64,000 nucleotides of DNA from Veillonellaceae bacterium SB90. Lineage in GTDB: Bacteria > Bacillota > Negativicutes > Selenomonadales > Selenomonadaceae. Position 1 is the first letter of the stretch. Each line of letters opens with the position of its first letter. The notes under the pieces were generated by a model. The model worked only from the letters and a program-made list of their open reading frames with translations. It did no database searches and had not been told where the DNA came from. Position numbers and translations under genes: made by a program. Shown piece by piece: positions 41,216 to 49,700 of this stretch. The stretch covers positions 1-64,000 of the forward strand of contig CABJCJ010000012.1 of assembly GCA_902364065.1 (NCBI GenBank), in the 5' to 3' direction.

Positions 41216-42275
41216 GCGCCGCCTCCTCATCTTCCGAGGCGGGCTTCGCCATGATCTGGATGTTCGCCGGTGCCAGGCGGATGCCGACCTCCTTGCCCTG
41301 CTCGTGTCCCGTGATCGTCTGCACGAGCCACGAGAAGCCGCCGGCCTCAATCGTGATATCGTAGACCGTACCCTTGAAGACGACGGAGCGGATGACACCG
41401 CGATACTGGCCGTCCTCCGGCGCACAGATCTGGATATCTTCCGGGCGGATCTGCACATCGACGGGCACATTCTCGCCGAAGCCCGTGTTGATGCACGGGA
41501 TATCCTTGCCGAGGAGATGCACGAGCTTGTCACGCACCATGATGCCGTCGATGATGTTGCTGTCGCCGATGAAGTCCGCGACAAAGGCGTTCTCAGGCTC
41601 ATTGTAGACGCTCTCAGGCGTGCCGATCTGCTGGATCCAGCCCTGGTTCATGACGACGACCGTATCGGACATCGAGAGGGCTTCCTCCTGGTCGTGCGTG
41701 ACGAAAACGAACGTGATGCCGAGCTCGCGCTTGATCTTGACGAGCTCGCGCTGCATGCTCTGGCGCAGCTTGAGGTCGAGTGCCGAGAGCGGCTCGTCGA
41801 GGAGCAGCACCTTCGGCTCGTTGACGACGGCGCGTGCAATCGCGATGCGCTGCTGCTGGCCGCCCGAGAGCGCCGTGACATCGGCCTCTCCATACCCATC
41901 GAGGTTCACGAGCTTCAGCGCGTACTTGATCTTGTCGCGGATATACGACTTCGATTTGCCCTTGATCCTGAGGCCGAATGCGATGTTTTCCGCCACATTC
42001 ATGTTCGAGAACAGCGAATACTTCTGGAAAACCGTGTTGACCTGCCGCTTCTCCGGCGGCAGCTTCGTGATGTCCTGCCCGTCAAACAGGATGCGCCCCT
42101 TGTCCGGCAGCTCAAACCCGCCGATCAGGCGCAGCGTCGTCGTCTTGCCGCAGCCCGACGGTCCCAGGAGCGTCAGGAATTCATTTTCGTGAATGGTCAG
42201 GTTCAGGTCCTCGAGGATCTGGCGGCTGCCATAAAATTTGTCGATATGCTCGAGTCTCAGCAGTTCTTTCTCCAA
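41205..42275 (-). CDS. potA: Spermidine/putrescine ABC transporter ATP-binding protein PotA
   Basis: 356 residues. An ABC ATPase domain (Walker A GPSGCGKTT, Q-loop VFQKYSLFSNMNVAENIAFG, signature LSGGQQQRIAIARAV, Walker B VLLLDEPLSALD, H-loop VFVTHDQEEA) is followed by a C-terminal TOBE-type regulatory domain (VDVQIRPEDIQI). It powers polyamine uptake by PotBCD. The start is TTG at 42273-42275 with GAAGGGTG upstream. First gene of the potABCD operon. Confidence 0.96.
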   Translation of the reverse strand: MEKELLRLEHIDKFYGSRQILEDLNLTIHENEFLTLLGPSGCGKTTTLRLIGGFELPDKGRILFDGQDITKLPPEKRQVNTVFQKYSLFSNMNVAENIAFGLRIKGKSKSYIRDKIKYALKLVNLDGYGEADVTALSGGQQQRIAIARAVVNEPKVLLLDEPLSALDLKLRQSMQRELVKIKRELGITFVFVTHDQEEALSMSDTVVVMNQGWIQQIGTPESVYNEPENAFVADFIGDSNIIDGIMVRDKLVHLLGKDIPCINTGFGENVPVDVQIRPEDIQICAPEDGQYRGVIRSVVFKGTVYDITIEAGGFSWLVQTITGHEQGKEVGIRLAPANIQIMAKPASEDEEAAHDA

Positions 42276-42449
42276 TTGTCACCCTTCTCTTTGTCTTTAC
42301 TCGCAAACACAGGTTCTAGTCCCTATTCCCCGTGCCTGCTGTCTTGTGATCTTGCAAAAAAATATACCCTCCTATTCTATCATAGAAGGGTCATGCATTC
42401 AATTTGCAAGGATACAACTCATCGAGATTTTATCTGGATTTCAGGCGCA

Positions 42450-42851
42450 TCACTTTGCGTCTGCGGCTTCGTCCGCCGAGAGCTTGCCGGCTGCGTAGCT
42501 CAAGAGGATATGCGCGCTCTTGCGGTTCGTCGCGAGCGGCACATCGTGCACATCACAGAGGCGCAGCAAGGCGTTGATATCCGGCTCGTGCGGCTGAGAC
42601 GTCAGCGGGTCGCGCAGGAACACGACGTAGTCGACATCGCCGACGGCCACGCGCGCGCCGATCTGCTGGTCGCCGCCCATCGGGCCCGACAGCATCGTCT
42701 CGACATGCAAATCAAACGTATCGTTGATGAGCGTGCCCGTTGTCCGCGTCGCGATCAGATGGAACTTAGACAGGAGCTCCTTGTGGTGACCGACAAACTC
42801 GAGCATCTCGCTCTTTTTCTTATCATGGGCAATCAGCGCAATGGTTTTCAT
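42450..42851 (-). CDS. mgsA: Methylglyoxal synthase
   Basis: 133 residues, normal for MgsA. It converts dihydroxyacetone phosphate to methylglyoxal plus phosphate, a bypass of lower glycolysis under phosphate shortage. Conserved segments: MKTIALIAHDKKKSEML, the phosphate-binding TRTTGTL, SGPMGGDQQIGARVA with the catalytic Asp, FLRDPLTSQPHEPDINALLR and the late NRKSA. GGAAGGATTC precedes the ATG. It is monocistronic. Confidence 0.96.
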   Translation of the reverse strand: MKTIALIAHDKKKSEMLEFVGHHKELLSKFHLIATRTTGTLINDTFDLHVETMLSGPMGGDQQIGARVAVGDVDYVVFLRDPLTSQPHEPDINALLRLCDVHDVPLATNRKSAHILLSYAAGKLSADEAADAK

Positions 42852-42933
42852 CAGGGAATCCTTCCTTTCTCACGTCTCAAGCAACCATTTCATCCGCCTA
42901 AAAAAGGCTCTATTTGTCCATTTCGCGGGAAAA

Positions 42934-42976
42934 CAAAAAAATCCTGCCAGCTCCAAAGATACCGGCAGGTTTTTTC
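42934..42976 (-). terminator. Terminator of the MFS carrier gene
   Basis: AAAAAATCCTGCC and GGCAGGTTTTTT around a 15-nt loop, so usable in both directions. It lies about 80 bp past the MFS stop. Confidence 0.85.
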
Positions 42977-42995
42977 GGACTCTGATGAACGCCAA

Positions 42996-43040
42996 CCACT
43001 TTTAAGTCAGAGCCCAAAGGGTTAAAAAGTTTAAAAGTGG
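42996..43040. repeat. Inverted repeat between mgsA and the MFS gene
   Basis: CCACTTTTAA (42996-43005) and TTAAAAGTGG (43031-43040), a perfect 10-bp inverted repeat with a 25-nt loop, next to the MFS stop. It has no T-run, so it is not a normal terminator. Confidence 0.6.
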
Positions 43041-43056
43041 CAACTGTCAAAAGGAA

Positions 43057-44265
43057 TTATGATACAGAATGGGACGCCATGTCCTTGCGCAATCCGTACT
43101 GCTTGAGTACGGCTGCGATGATGAAATTCAGCACGAAGCAGCAGGCGAAGAAATAGAGCGAAGCCGTATAGCCGCCCGTCTGCGCGTGGAAATAGGAGAC
43201 AATCGAGGGACCGGCGACACCCGCGAGGCCCCAGGCCGTCAGGATGCGGCCGTGGATGGCGCTTAATTGGCGCGTGCCGAAGATATCGGAAAGATAGGCC
43301 GGCATGCACGAGAAACCGCCGCCATAGCAGCTGATGATGAGCAGCACAAGCATCTCGAAGACAAAGACCTCGCGCGTCCCGGCGAGCTGCCAGAACGCGA
43401 TGACCTCGAGCAGGAAGAACAGCATGTAGACGCGTCCGCGGCCAAGGTAATCCGAGATGGTCGACCAGACAATGCGGCCGCCGCCATTGAAGACGCCGAT
43501 GATGCCGACCATCGAGGCGGCAGCTGCGGCATCCATGCCGATGACTTCCTGTGCCATTGGCGAAGCCACGGCCAGAAGGCCAATGCCGCATGTGATGTTG
43601 ACGAAGAAGCCCCACCAGAGCGAAGCGAACTGCCACGTCTTGAGTGCCTCATTCGCCGTCACGCCGCGCTGTACATGCGTGACATTCCCCTTGCTGTCCT
43701 TCAGGACCGGCGGCTTCAGGTAGAGTGCCGAAGCCCCCATGACGACCATGTAGACACAGCCGAGGATCAGGAAATTATTGACGAGCCCGACCGTCGCCGT
43801 CAGATACTGCATGACGGGTCCCGCGATCAGCGCCGCAAAACCGAAGCCCATGATGGCGAGCCCTGTCGCGAAGCCGCGGTGATCTGGGAAATACTTGACG
43901 AGCGTCGAGACCGGCGTGATGTAGCCGACGCCGAGGCCGATGCCGCCGATGACGCCGTAAAAGAGATACAGCAGCGTGAGGCTCTGGACCGACAGCGCGT
44001 AGGCCGTGCCAAGCATGCCCATACCGAAGAACGTCATGGCGATGAGTCCGCTCTTCTTCGGCCCCATCTTCTCGACAAAGCTGCCGAGAAGACCTGCCGA
44101 AAAGCCCAGGAACAGGATGGCCAGCGAGAACGTCCAAGTCGTCTGCCCCAGCGAGAATCCCATCTCACTCATGATGGGCCGGGTCAGGACACTCCAGGCA
44201 TAAACACTGCCGATGGAAATGTGGATGCCGACGGCACTCAATGCGATAAGCCAACGATTTCTCAT
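43057..44265 (-). CDS. MFS transporter, oxalate:formate antiporter (OFA) type
   Basis: 402 residues with twelve membrane helices. The N-terminal signature is that of the OFA group: GIHISIGSVYAWSVLTRPIM, GFSLGQTTWTFSLAILFLG, then GVIGGIGLGVGYITPVSTLV, KYFPDHRGFATGLAIMGFG and a central GIIGVFNGGGRIVWSTISDY. OFA carriers exchange mono- and dicarboxylic acids. The substrate here is unknown. GGGAGGTAG precedes the ATG. It is preceded by a well-formed promoter and a leader of about 160 nt that carries a terminator hairpin. Confidence 0.9.
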   Translation of the reverse strand: MRNRWLIALSAVGIHISIGSVYAWSVLTRPIMSEMGFSLGQTTWTFSLAILFLGFSAGLLGSFVEKMGPKKSGLIAMTFFGMGMLGTAYALSVQSLTLLYLFYGVIGGIGLGVGYITPVSTLVKYFPDHRGFATGLAIMGFGFAALIAGPVMQYLTATVGLVNNFLILGCVYMVVMGASALYLKPPVLKDSKGNVTHVQRGVTANEALKTWQFASLWWGFFVNITCGIGLLAVASPMAQEVIGMDAAAAASMVGIIGVFNGGGRIVWSTISDYLGRGRVYMLFFLLEVIAFWQLAGTREVFVFEMLVLLIISCYGGGFSCMPAYLSDIFGTRQLSAIHGRILTAWGLAGVAGPSIVSYFHAQTGGYTASLYFFACCFVLNFIIAAVLKQYGLRKDMASHSVS

Positions 44266-44312
44266 GAAATCTACCTCCCAGAAGGATACCGGGGCATCCT
44301 TCCAGGCTTATG

Positions 44313-44352
44313 AAAAAAGACCGCCCGAACAGAATGCCCTGCCCAGACGGTC
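44313..44352 (-). terminator. Terminator hairpin in the leader of the MFS gene
   Basis: Read leftward, GACCG...CGGTC closes a 14-bp stem (CTGGGCAG and CTGTTCGG arms inside), followed by six T. It lies between the promoter at 44434-44462 and the MFS start, so it can cut the MFS transcript short. A second small hairpin (AAGGAT/ATCCTT) lies closer to the start codon. Confidence 0.75.
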
Positions 44353-44433
44353 GGCTATTTCTCACAACACAAGACATGTGGTCAATTCCACTCACCCGTC
44401 AGCCTTGCACTGCTCTTTACTTTTCATGCTTTC

Positions 44434-44462
44434 ATTATATGTGTCCGGCTCCCATCCGTCAA
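44434..44462 (-). promoter_or_regulatory. Promoter of the MFS leader
   Basis: Read leftward: TTGACG (44462-44457), exactly 17 bp, TATAAT (44439-44434), near consensus. The transcript should start near 44427, some 160 nt before the MFS start codon. Confidence 0.7.
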
Positions 44463-44516
44463 GCCCCCCAAAGCATTAAATTTCAGGATCTCCTATCTTT
44501 TATATATTAAGGAAGC

Positions 44517-46199
44517 TTACACCTGATCTTCGCCCTTGAAGAAGACGGATTTGCCGATGAATTCGCGCAGGAGGGAGTTGTTCGGGACATCGTCTTCGTC
44601 GGGAAGGTCCTGGAAGTACTGGCAGAAATCGAGCAGGCGGCGGGCCTTCGTGTATTCGGGGACATCGGGCGTGACGGCCTCGAGCACGGGCACGGCATAA
44701 CGGCGCAGCGCGGCGAGCTCGTAGATGAGCGCCGAGTTGAACATGACATCGGCTTCTTCCTGGAATGGGAAGATGTATTTCTCCTCGCCCTGGCGCACGT
44801 CGGGCCACTGCTTGAGCGTCTTGAGGGCGCTTGAACCTCGGAACTGGTAGTCGCGCACGAGCCGGCGGATGAGCCGCGCGGCCGTCGTCGGGATGCGGTT
44901 GTGCGCGTCGATGTTGAGCTGCGTCAGCGCGCTGACGTAGATCTTGAATTTGTTCCTGCGCGGAATCTTCGCTGTGAGCTTCTCGTTGAGGCCGTGGATG
45001 CCCTCGACGATGATGGGCTGGTCGGCCTGCAGCGACATCGTGATGCCCGAGTCCTCGCGCTCGCCCGAGATGAAATTGTAGCGCGGCAGCGTGATCGTCT
45101 CGCCTTTCAGCAGCGCGAGCATGTCCTTGTTGAACTCAGGCACGTCGAGGGCTTCGAGGCATTCGTAGTCGTACTCGCCGGCCGGCGTCTTCGGCGTGTC
45201 CTCACGGTTGACGAAGTAATTGTCAAGCGAGATGGAGACAGGCTGAAGCCCCATGACCTGCAGCTGAACCTTGAGTCGCTGCGCGAACGAGGTCTTGCCC
45301 GAAGACGACGGCCCCGCGATAAGGATCAGACGCAGGTCTTTCCTGCGCGCCGCGATGTGGTCGGCAATGCCCGCGATGCGTTTTTCCTGCAGGGCCTCCG
45401 AGACGCGAACGACCTCGCCGATACGGCCTGACTGGATTGCGCGGTTGAGATCCGTGACATAGCGGCAGTGCAGGATGTTGGCCCAGTCCTTCGACTCGGC
45501 GAGCACACTCGAGAGCTTCGGCTGGCGCATGGAGGGCGGCACCTCGCCGCGGCTCCTGAGGTCCGGCGTGCGCAGCAGCACGCCCGCTTCAAAGGCTTCG
45601 AGCGCAAAGCGGCCGAGACGGCCCGTCGAGCCCATCATGGCACCGTAGAGGTAGTCGTAGTAGCCGCCGCAGCGGTAGATGCTGACGAATTCGAGCTCGA
45701 GCGAGGCGATGAGATTGGCCTTCTCGATCTGCTTGGCATCCTTGAAGAGGCGCACGGCATCCTCGCGCTTCATGACCTCCTTGACAATCGGCCGATCCTC
45801 GGCGACGATGCGGCGCATCTCCTCCTCGACCTTCGGCACGAGCTCCGCAGGCAGCGTGCGCACCTCCTCCCCTTCGCCGCCTGCGAGCTGCACCTCGCAG
45901 TAAAGTCCGTTGTTCGCGCGGAACTTCGCGATGACCTCGGCCCCCGGGAAGAGCTCGTGGACAGCCATGATCAGCAGGAACTCAACGGAGCGCCGGTAGA
46001 CGATCCAGCCGGCCTCACTGTCGAGCTCGACGAATTCGAGGCTGCGCGTCTTGCCGACAGGCGTCTGGAGGTCGTGTATCGTATTGTCGAGCTTGACGGC
46101 GACAATCTTCGAGGCGTATTCCTGCTGGTAATCCGCCACGAGGTCGCGGGGCAGGACATCCGGCAGGACGGTTCTGTTTTTGCGAATGGTGATGAACAA
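44517..46199 (-). CDS. Uridine kinase-like nucleoside kinase with N-terminal ThrRS-like domain
   Basis: About 560 residues. The N-terminal half resembles the TGS/second domains of threonyl-tRNA synthetase (IRKNRTVLPDVLPRDLVADY, VGKTRSLEFVELDSEAGWIV). The C-terminal half is a uridine-kinase-type P-loop enzyme (LILIAGPSSSGKTSFAQRLK; SLDNYFVNREDTP; IIVEGIHGLN). Such fusions are common in Firmicutes and are annotated as nucleoside or uridine kinases. The physiological substrate is unsettled. I start at TTG 46199, where AAGGAGG is 8 nt upstream. The frame is open to 46280, including an ATG at 46250, but that start has no good ribosome site. Confidence 0.88.
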   Translation of the reverse strand: MFITIRKNRTVLPDVLPRDLVADYQQEYASKIVAVKLDNTIHDLQTPVGKTRSLEFVELDSEAGWIVYRRSVEFLLIMAVHELFPGAEVIAKFRANNGLYCEVQLAGGEGEEVRTLPAELVPKVEEEMRRIVAEDRPIVKEVMKREDAVRLFKDAKQIEKANLIASLELEFVSIYRCGGYYDYLYGAMMGSTGRLGRFALEAFEAGVLLRTPDLRSRGEVPPSMRQPKLSSVLAESKDWANILHCRYVTDLNRAIQSGRIGEVVRVSEALQEKRIAGIADHIAARRKDLRLILIAGPSSSGKTSFAQRLKVQLQVMGLQPVSISLDNYFVNREDTPKTPAGEYDYECLEALDVPEFNKDMLALLKGETITLPRYNFISGEREDSGITMSLQADQPIIVEGIHGLNEKLTAKIPRRNKFKIYVSALTQLNIDAHNRIPTTAARLIRRLVRDYQFRGSSALKTLKQWPDVRQGEEKYIFPFQEEADVMFNSALIYELAALRRYAVPVLEAVTPDVPEYTKARRLLDFCQYFQDLPDEDDVPNNSLLREFIGKSVFFKGEDQV

Positions 46200-46278
46200 G
46201 AGAATCTCCTCCTTGCTGAAACTTGCTGCGTTGCCGTCTTTCCCTCTCATTTCTCTCTTTTGTGCATCCCTGTCCAGC

Positions 46279-46323
46279 AAAAAAACAGGAACGCGTCACA
46301 CCTCTATTGTAACACGTTCCTGT
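46279..46323 (-). terminator. Terminator of the PiT/DUF47 operon
   Basis: Read leftward: ACAGGAACG, loop, CGTTCCTGT, then a run of seven T. It sits between the PiT stop and the nucleoside kinase gene. Confidence 0.87.
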
Positions 46324-46393
46324 CAAAATGTCAGAAAAATCAATATGTACAGCCCTACAATACGGGCCGCGCGTGTTCAAGATATACAGCGGT

Positions 46394-47392
46394 TTACTGG
46401 AAAATCTTGAGCACGAGGCTGTAGGCGACGGCGCCCATGACGGCCGTGCACGGGATCGTGAGAACCCAGGCCAGCACCATCTGCTGCGCGACACCCCAGC
46501 GCACGGCATTGACGCGCTTGGCCGTGCCGACACCCATGATGGAGCCCGAGACGACATGCGTCGTCGAGACGGGCAGGTGCAGCAGCGTGGCCGAGAAGAT
46601 GACGAGCGACGAGTTGAGGTCGGCCGCGAAGCCCGAGATTGGCTCGAGCTTGAAGATCTTGCCGCCGATGGTCTTGATGATGCGCCAGCCGCCGACGGCC
46701 GTGCCGCAGGCCATCGCCGTCGCCGCGAGCACCTTGACGTACGTCGGCACTTCGAAGACGTCAATGTAGCCGCCCGAGAGCAGCGCGAGCGTAATGATAC
46801 CCATGGATTTCTGGGCATCGTTCGAGCCGTGAGAGAAAGCCATCATGGCAGCCGAGAGAATCTGCATCTTCTTGAACTTGCCGTTGACCGAGGACGGACT
46901 GAAGCGTCCGAACAGCCGGAACAGGATGGTCATGACGATACAGCCCGTGACGATGGCAATGAGCGGCGACGCGATGAGCGACGCGACGATCTTGCCGATG
47001 CCGTAGAAATTGAGGCCGTCGCTGCCGACCGAGACGAGCACGGCGCCGATGACGCCGCCGACGAGGGCATGTGACGAACTTGACGGGATGGCAAACCACC
47101 AAGTGATGAGGTTCCAGACCACAGCGCCGACGAGTGCGGCAATGATGATGCGTTCATCGACATGCTGGGCCGATTTGACGATATCGGCGCCGATTGTCTT
47201 CGCGACGCCTGTGCTGTACATGGCGCCGAGGAAATTCAGGCACGCAGCCATGAGGATGGCATGGCTCGGATGCAGCGCGCGCGTCGAGACGGATGTCGCG
47301 ATGGCGTTGGCCGTATCGTGGAAACCATTGATGAAGTCGAAGATCAGCGCCAGAGCAATAACGGTAAAAATCAGATACTGTAACTCAGGCAT
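46394..47392 (-). CDS. pit: PiT-family inorganic phosphate transporter
   Basis: 332 residues with about ten membrane helices. It carries the two duplicated PiT signatures, GFHDTANAIATSVSTRALHP in the first half and MMAFSHGSNDAQKSMGIITL in the second, plus PSSSSHALVGGVIGAVLVSV. It imports phosphate (often as metal-phosphate) with protons. The gene begins inside the last codons of the DUF47 gene (8-nt overlap), so the pair is co-translated. GGAGTGGT-type sequence precedes the ATG. Methylglyoxal synthase, also tied to phosphate status, lies a few genes away. Confidence 0.94.
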   Translation of the reverse strand: MPELQYLIFTVIALALIFDFINGFHDTANAIATSVSTRALHPSHAILMAACLNFLGAMYSTGVAKTIGADIVKSAQHVDERIIIAALVGAVVWNLITWWFAIPSSSSHALVGGVIGAVLVSVGSDGLNFYGIGKIVASLIASPLIAIVTGCIVMTILFRLFGRFSPSSVNGKFKKMQILSAAMMAFSHGSNDAQKSMGIITLALLSGGYIDVFEVPTYVKVLAATAMACGTAVGGWRIIKTIGGKIFKLEPISGFAADLNSSLVIFSATLLHLPVSTTHVVSGSIMGVGTAKRVNAVRWGVAQQMVLAWVLTIPCTAVMGAVAYSLVLKIFQ

Positions 47393-48011
47393 ACTTCATT
47401 ACCACTCCTCGAATCATGTCGGAAAGCTTCTCGCAGTGGTCGAGCGTATTCTCGAGGTTCTCGAGAATGTCCTTCCACTTGATGAGCTCAATCGGATCCT
47501 TTTCCTTGTCGAAGAGGTACGCGACCTCGTGACGGTACACGCGGTCGCCCTCGCTCTCAAGGCGGGCAATCTTGTGCGTTGCCTCCAGGATCTGGGCCTG
47601 ATTCTTGCGGATGTTCTTCAAGAGGGAGAAGGCACGGATGATCTCCTCGGTGCTCTCGATCAGTAGCTTCGTGAGCGTCACGGCGCCGCTCATGGCCTTG
47701 CCCGTGCGATACATGACGATGCGCTGCAGCGTGCCCTGCAGGTAGTCGACGCCATCATCGAGCCCGTTGGCGAGGGCATAGATGTCCTCCCGGTCGATCG
47801 GAGTGATGAAGGTCAGATTCAGTTTGTCGATGATCTTGTCATTCACTGCATCTGCTTCATGCTCGAGGTCAATGATTTCTTTTACTTTGTCAGCGGCTTT
47901 GCTGTAATCCAGCATAACTTCGTCCATCATGAGCGCACCCTTATAGAAATAGCGGGCGCTGTCAACGAACAAGTCAAAGAACTCGCTGTCCTTCTGCTTG
48001 AACTTAAACAT
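47385..48011 (-). CDS. DUF47 (PhoU-like) protein, partner of PiT
   Basis: 208 residues of the DUF47 group, an all-helical fold related to PhoU. It starts MFKFKQKDSEFFDLFVDSAR and contains KVKEIIDLEHEADAVNDKII, the metal-binding Glu/Asp helix typical of the family, and FITPIDREDIYALANGLDDG. DUF47 genes nearly always lie next to pit genes, as here, and are thought to control the phosphate carrier. GGGAGGACAC precedes the ATG. First gene of the two-gene operon. Confidence 0.92.
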   Translation of the reverse strand: MFKFKQKDSEFFDLFVDSARYFYKGALMMDEVMLDYSKAADKVKEIIDLEHEADAVNDKIIDKLNLTFITPIDREDIYALANGLDDGVDYLQGTLQRIVMYRTGKAMSGAVTLTKLLIESTEEIIRAFSLLKNIRKNQAQILEATHKIARLESEGDRVYRHEVAYLFDKEKDPIELIKWKDILENLENTLDHCEKLSDMIRGVVMKYA

Positions 48012-48112
48012 CTTCTTTTGTGTCCTCCCTCGAACGAAACTTACACATTATCACAGTTTTACTATATCATCATTTTTCATGCACATCAACCGCTAATTTT
48101 TGCCAAAACCAT

Positions 48113-48157
48113 AAAAAAAGACCAGATTCGTACGCACAAAAACGGACAAATCTGGTC
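48113..48157 (-). terminator. Terminator of the aminotransferase gene
   Basis: Read leftward: GACCAGATT (48157-48149), loop, AATCTGGTC (48128-48120), then seven T. Confidence 0.87.
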
Positions 48158-48194
48158 AAATATGACGGTTTTACGTAATCAAGACCGCAAAGAA

Positions 48195-49439
48195 TCAGCC
48201 TTCTACGGCCTGCTGAGCCTTGAGGACTTTTGCGGCGACGCCCTTCATCTTCTCGGCCGATACCGAGCAGGCGGCGATGCGGATGCCGAGCTTCAGCGGC
48301 ACGGCGAAGATGAGATCGTCATGCAGCTTGTCGCAGACGGCCTGCGGATCCTTGGCCGGCACGGCGAGGAAGAAACCGCCCTTGTACGGCAGCGCGTTAA
48401 GCCCGCAGGCCCTGGCCTCCTCCATGAAGAGGTTGCCGCGGCTCTGGATCATCTGGTAGAAGGCATCGCGTTCCTTCTCAAACTGCGCGAGCGTGCTCTT
48501 GTCCTGCTGGATGCGTGCGAGCAGCGTCATCGCGCCGCGGTTGATGTTCGACCAGGTCGCACGGCTCGTGTACTTGTTGATTTCCTTGAATTCCGTGATG
48601 ACCTCCTGGCTCGAGGAAACGGCGACGAGTGCGCCCGTGCGCTGGCCGTAAGCCGTGTAGCCCTTCGACATCGAGAAGGCGAACATCACGAGGATGTTGT
48701 CGGGCAGGCTGCCGAACTTCTTCATGAAACGGCGCGTCTCGTTCTTCTCGCCCGCGTAATCGATGTAGGCGATATCGACGAGGATGCTGATCTTCTTGCC
48801 CTTGGCCGCATACTTCTTCGCGAGATCCAGCACGCAGTCCCAGTCCTCCTCTGTGAGGCTGAAGCCCGTCGGGTTGTGTGCCGGCGTGTTGATGATCGTC
48901 AGCAGGCTCTCCTGCTTCTCGAGGATGCCCTCGAATTTGTCGGCGAAGTCCTTGCGGTTGAAATTCTGCTGTTCATCGAAGAGCTTGTAGTTCGTCAGAT
49001 GCGAGCCGCATTCGTTGCAGATGACGTTGTACGTACCCCAGAACCAGTCAGCCGTCAGCACCTCATCGCCGCGCTCCGCGTAGTTGGCGACGGCGTGATG
49101 AATGGCGCCCGTGCCGCCCGAGGTGGCGATGGCACCGAAGTAACCCTCCGGCTTCTGGTCGGCGAAGGTCAGGTCGATGACGGCGTCGAGGTACTCGGGC
49201 AGGCCCGGGATCGGCGCATAGCGCATGTAATCCTCAATCGTAAGAGAACGAAAGACGCGCTCCATCGTCGGGATGCTGGCCAGTTTGCCCTCATCGTCCA
49301 TCATGACGCCCATCGTGGCGTTCGTCACTTTATCGGCGCCGTATTTGGCGGCAGCCTCACGGCAAGCCGCGCTTGCACCAAAAATCGCGTCCTTCAGTCT
49401 CTTGCTTGCAGCATGCGTTGCTGCCATACTCGTCGTCAT
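48195..49439 (-). CDS. Class I/II pyridoxal-phosphate aminotransferase (aromatic/aspartate type)
   Basis: 414 residues of fold-type I. Features: VTNATMGVMMDDEGKLASIP, IATSGGTGAIHHAVANYAER (cofactor-phosphate loop), INTPAHNPTGFSLTEEDWD (substrate Asn), ISILVDIAYIDYAGE (ring Asp/Tyr), the Schiff-base Lys in FAFSMSKGYTAYGQRTGALV, and the C-terminal GIRIAACSVS with the carboxylate-binding Arg. It is nearest to the tyrosine/aspartate aminotransferase-like group, but the substrate cannot be fixed. AAGGAGG precedes the ATG. It stands alone with its own terminator. Confidence 0.9.
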   Translation of the reverse strand: MTTSMAATHAASKRLKDAIFGASAACREAAAKYGADKVTNATMGVMMDDEGKLASIPTMERVFRSLTIEDYMRYAPIPGLPEYLDAVIDLTFADQKPEGYFGAIATSGGTGAIHHAVANYAERGDEVLTADWFWGTYNVICNECGSHLTNYKLFDEQQNFNRKDFADKFEGILEKQESLLTIINTPAHNPTGFSLTEEDWDCVLDLAKKYAAKGKKISILVDIAYIDYAGEKNETRRFMKKFGSLPDNILVMFAFSMSKGYTAYGQRTGALVAVSSSQEVITEFKEINKYTSRATWSNINRGAMTLLARIQQDKSTLAQFEKERDAFYQMIQSRGNLFMEEARACGLNALPYKGGFFLAVPAKDPQAVCDKLHDDLIFAVPLKLGIRIAACSVSAEKMKGVAAKVLKAQQAVEG

Positions 49440-49633
49440 AACGAATGACCTCCTTCATTGCGCCGATGCCCATGACGGCTTGTACCCGCACACGGTGCAC
49501 CAGACGTCCATCTATCCATTGGACGAATCCTATGATATACGGTTTCTCGCCCGTTGTCTACTATTATAACAGGCTTTTGGTATAAGTATACAATATTTTT
49601 ATGGAAGAATTGATGAAACTTCTGGTAACCGGT

Positions 49634-49665
49634 AAAGAAAGACCGCCCCCGCTGAGGGAGCGGCC
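49634..49665 (-). terminator. Terminator of the aspartate kinase gene
   Basis: Read leftward: GGCCGCTCCC, TCA, GCGGGGGCGGTC, then TTTCTTT. The stem has G-U pairs but is GC-rich. No gene is visible in the rest of 49440-49700. Confidence 0.7.
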
Positions 49666-49700
49666 AATTCCTCACAGATTGCCCTCAGGGCAGCTGTGCC

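Noticed and set aside
44165..44395. Leftward 76-codon frame over the MFS leader
   Set aside because: It runs through the terminator hairpin and overlaps the MFS start in another frame, with no ribosome site, so it is likely chance.
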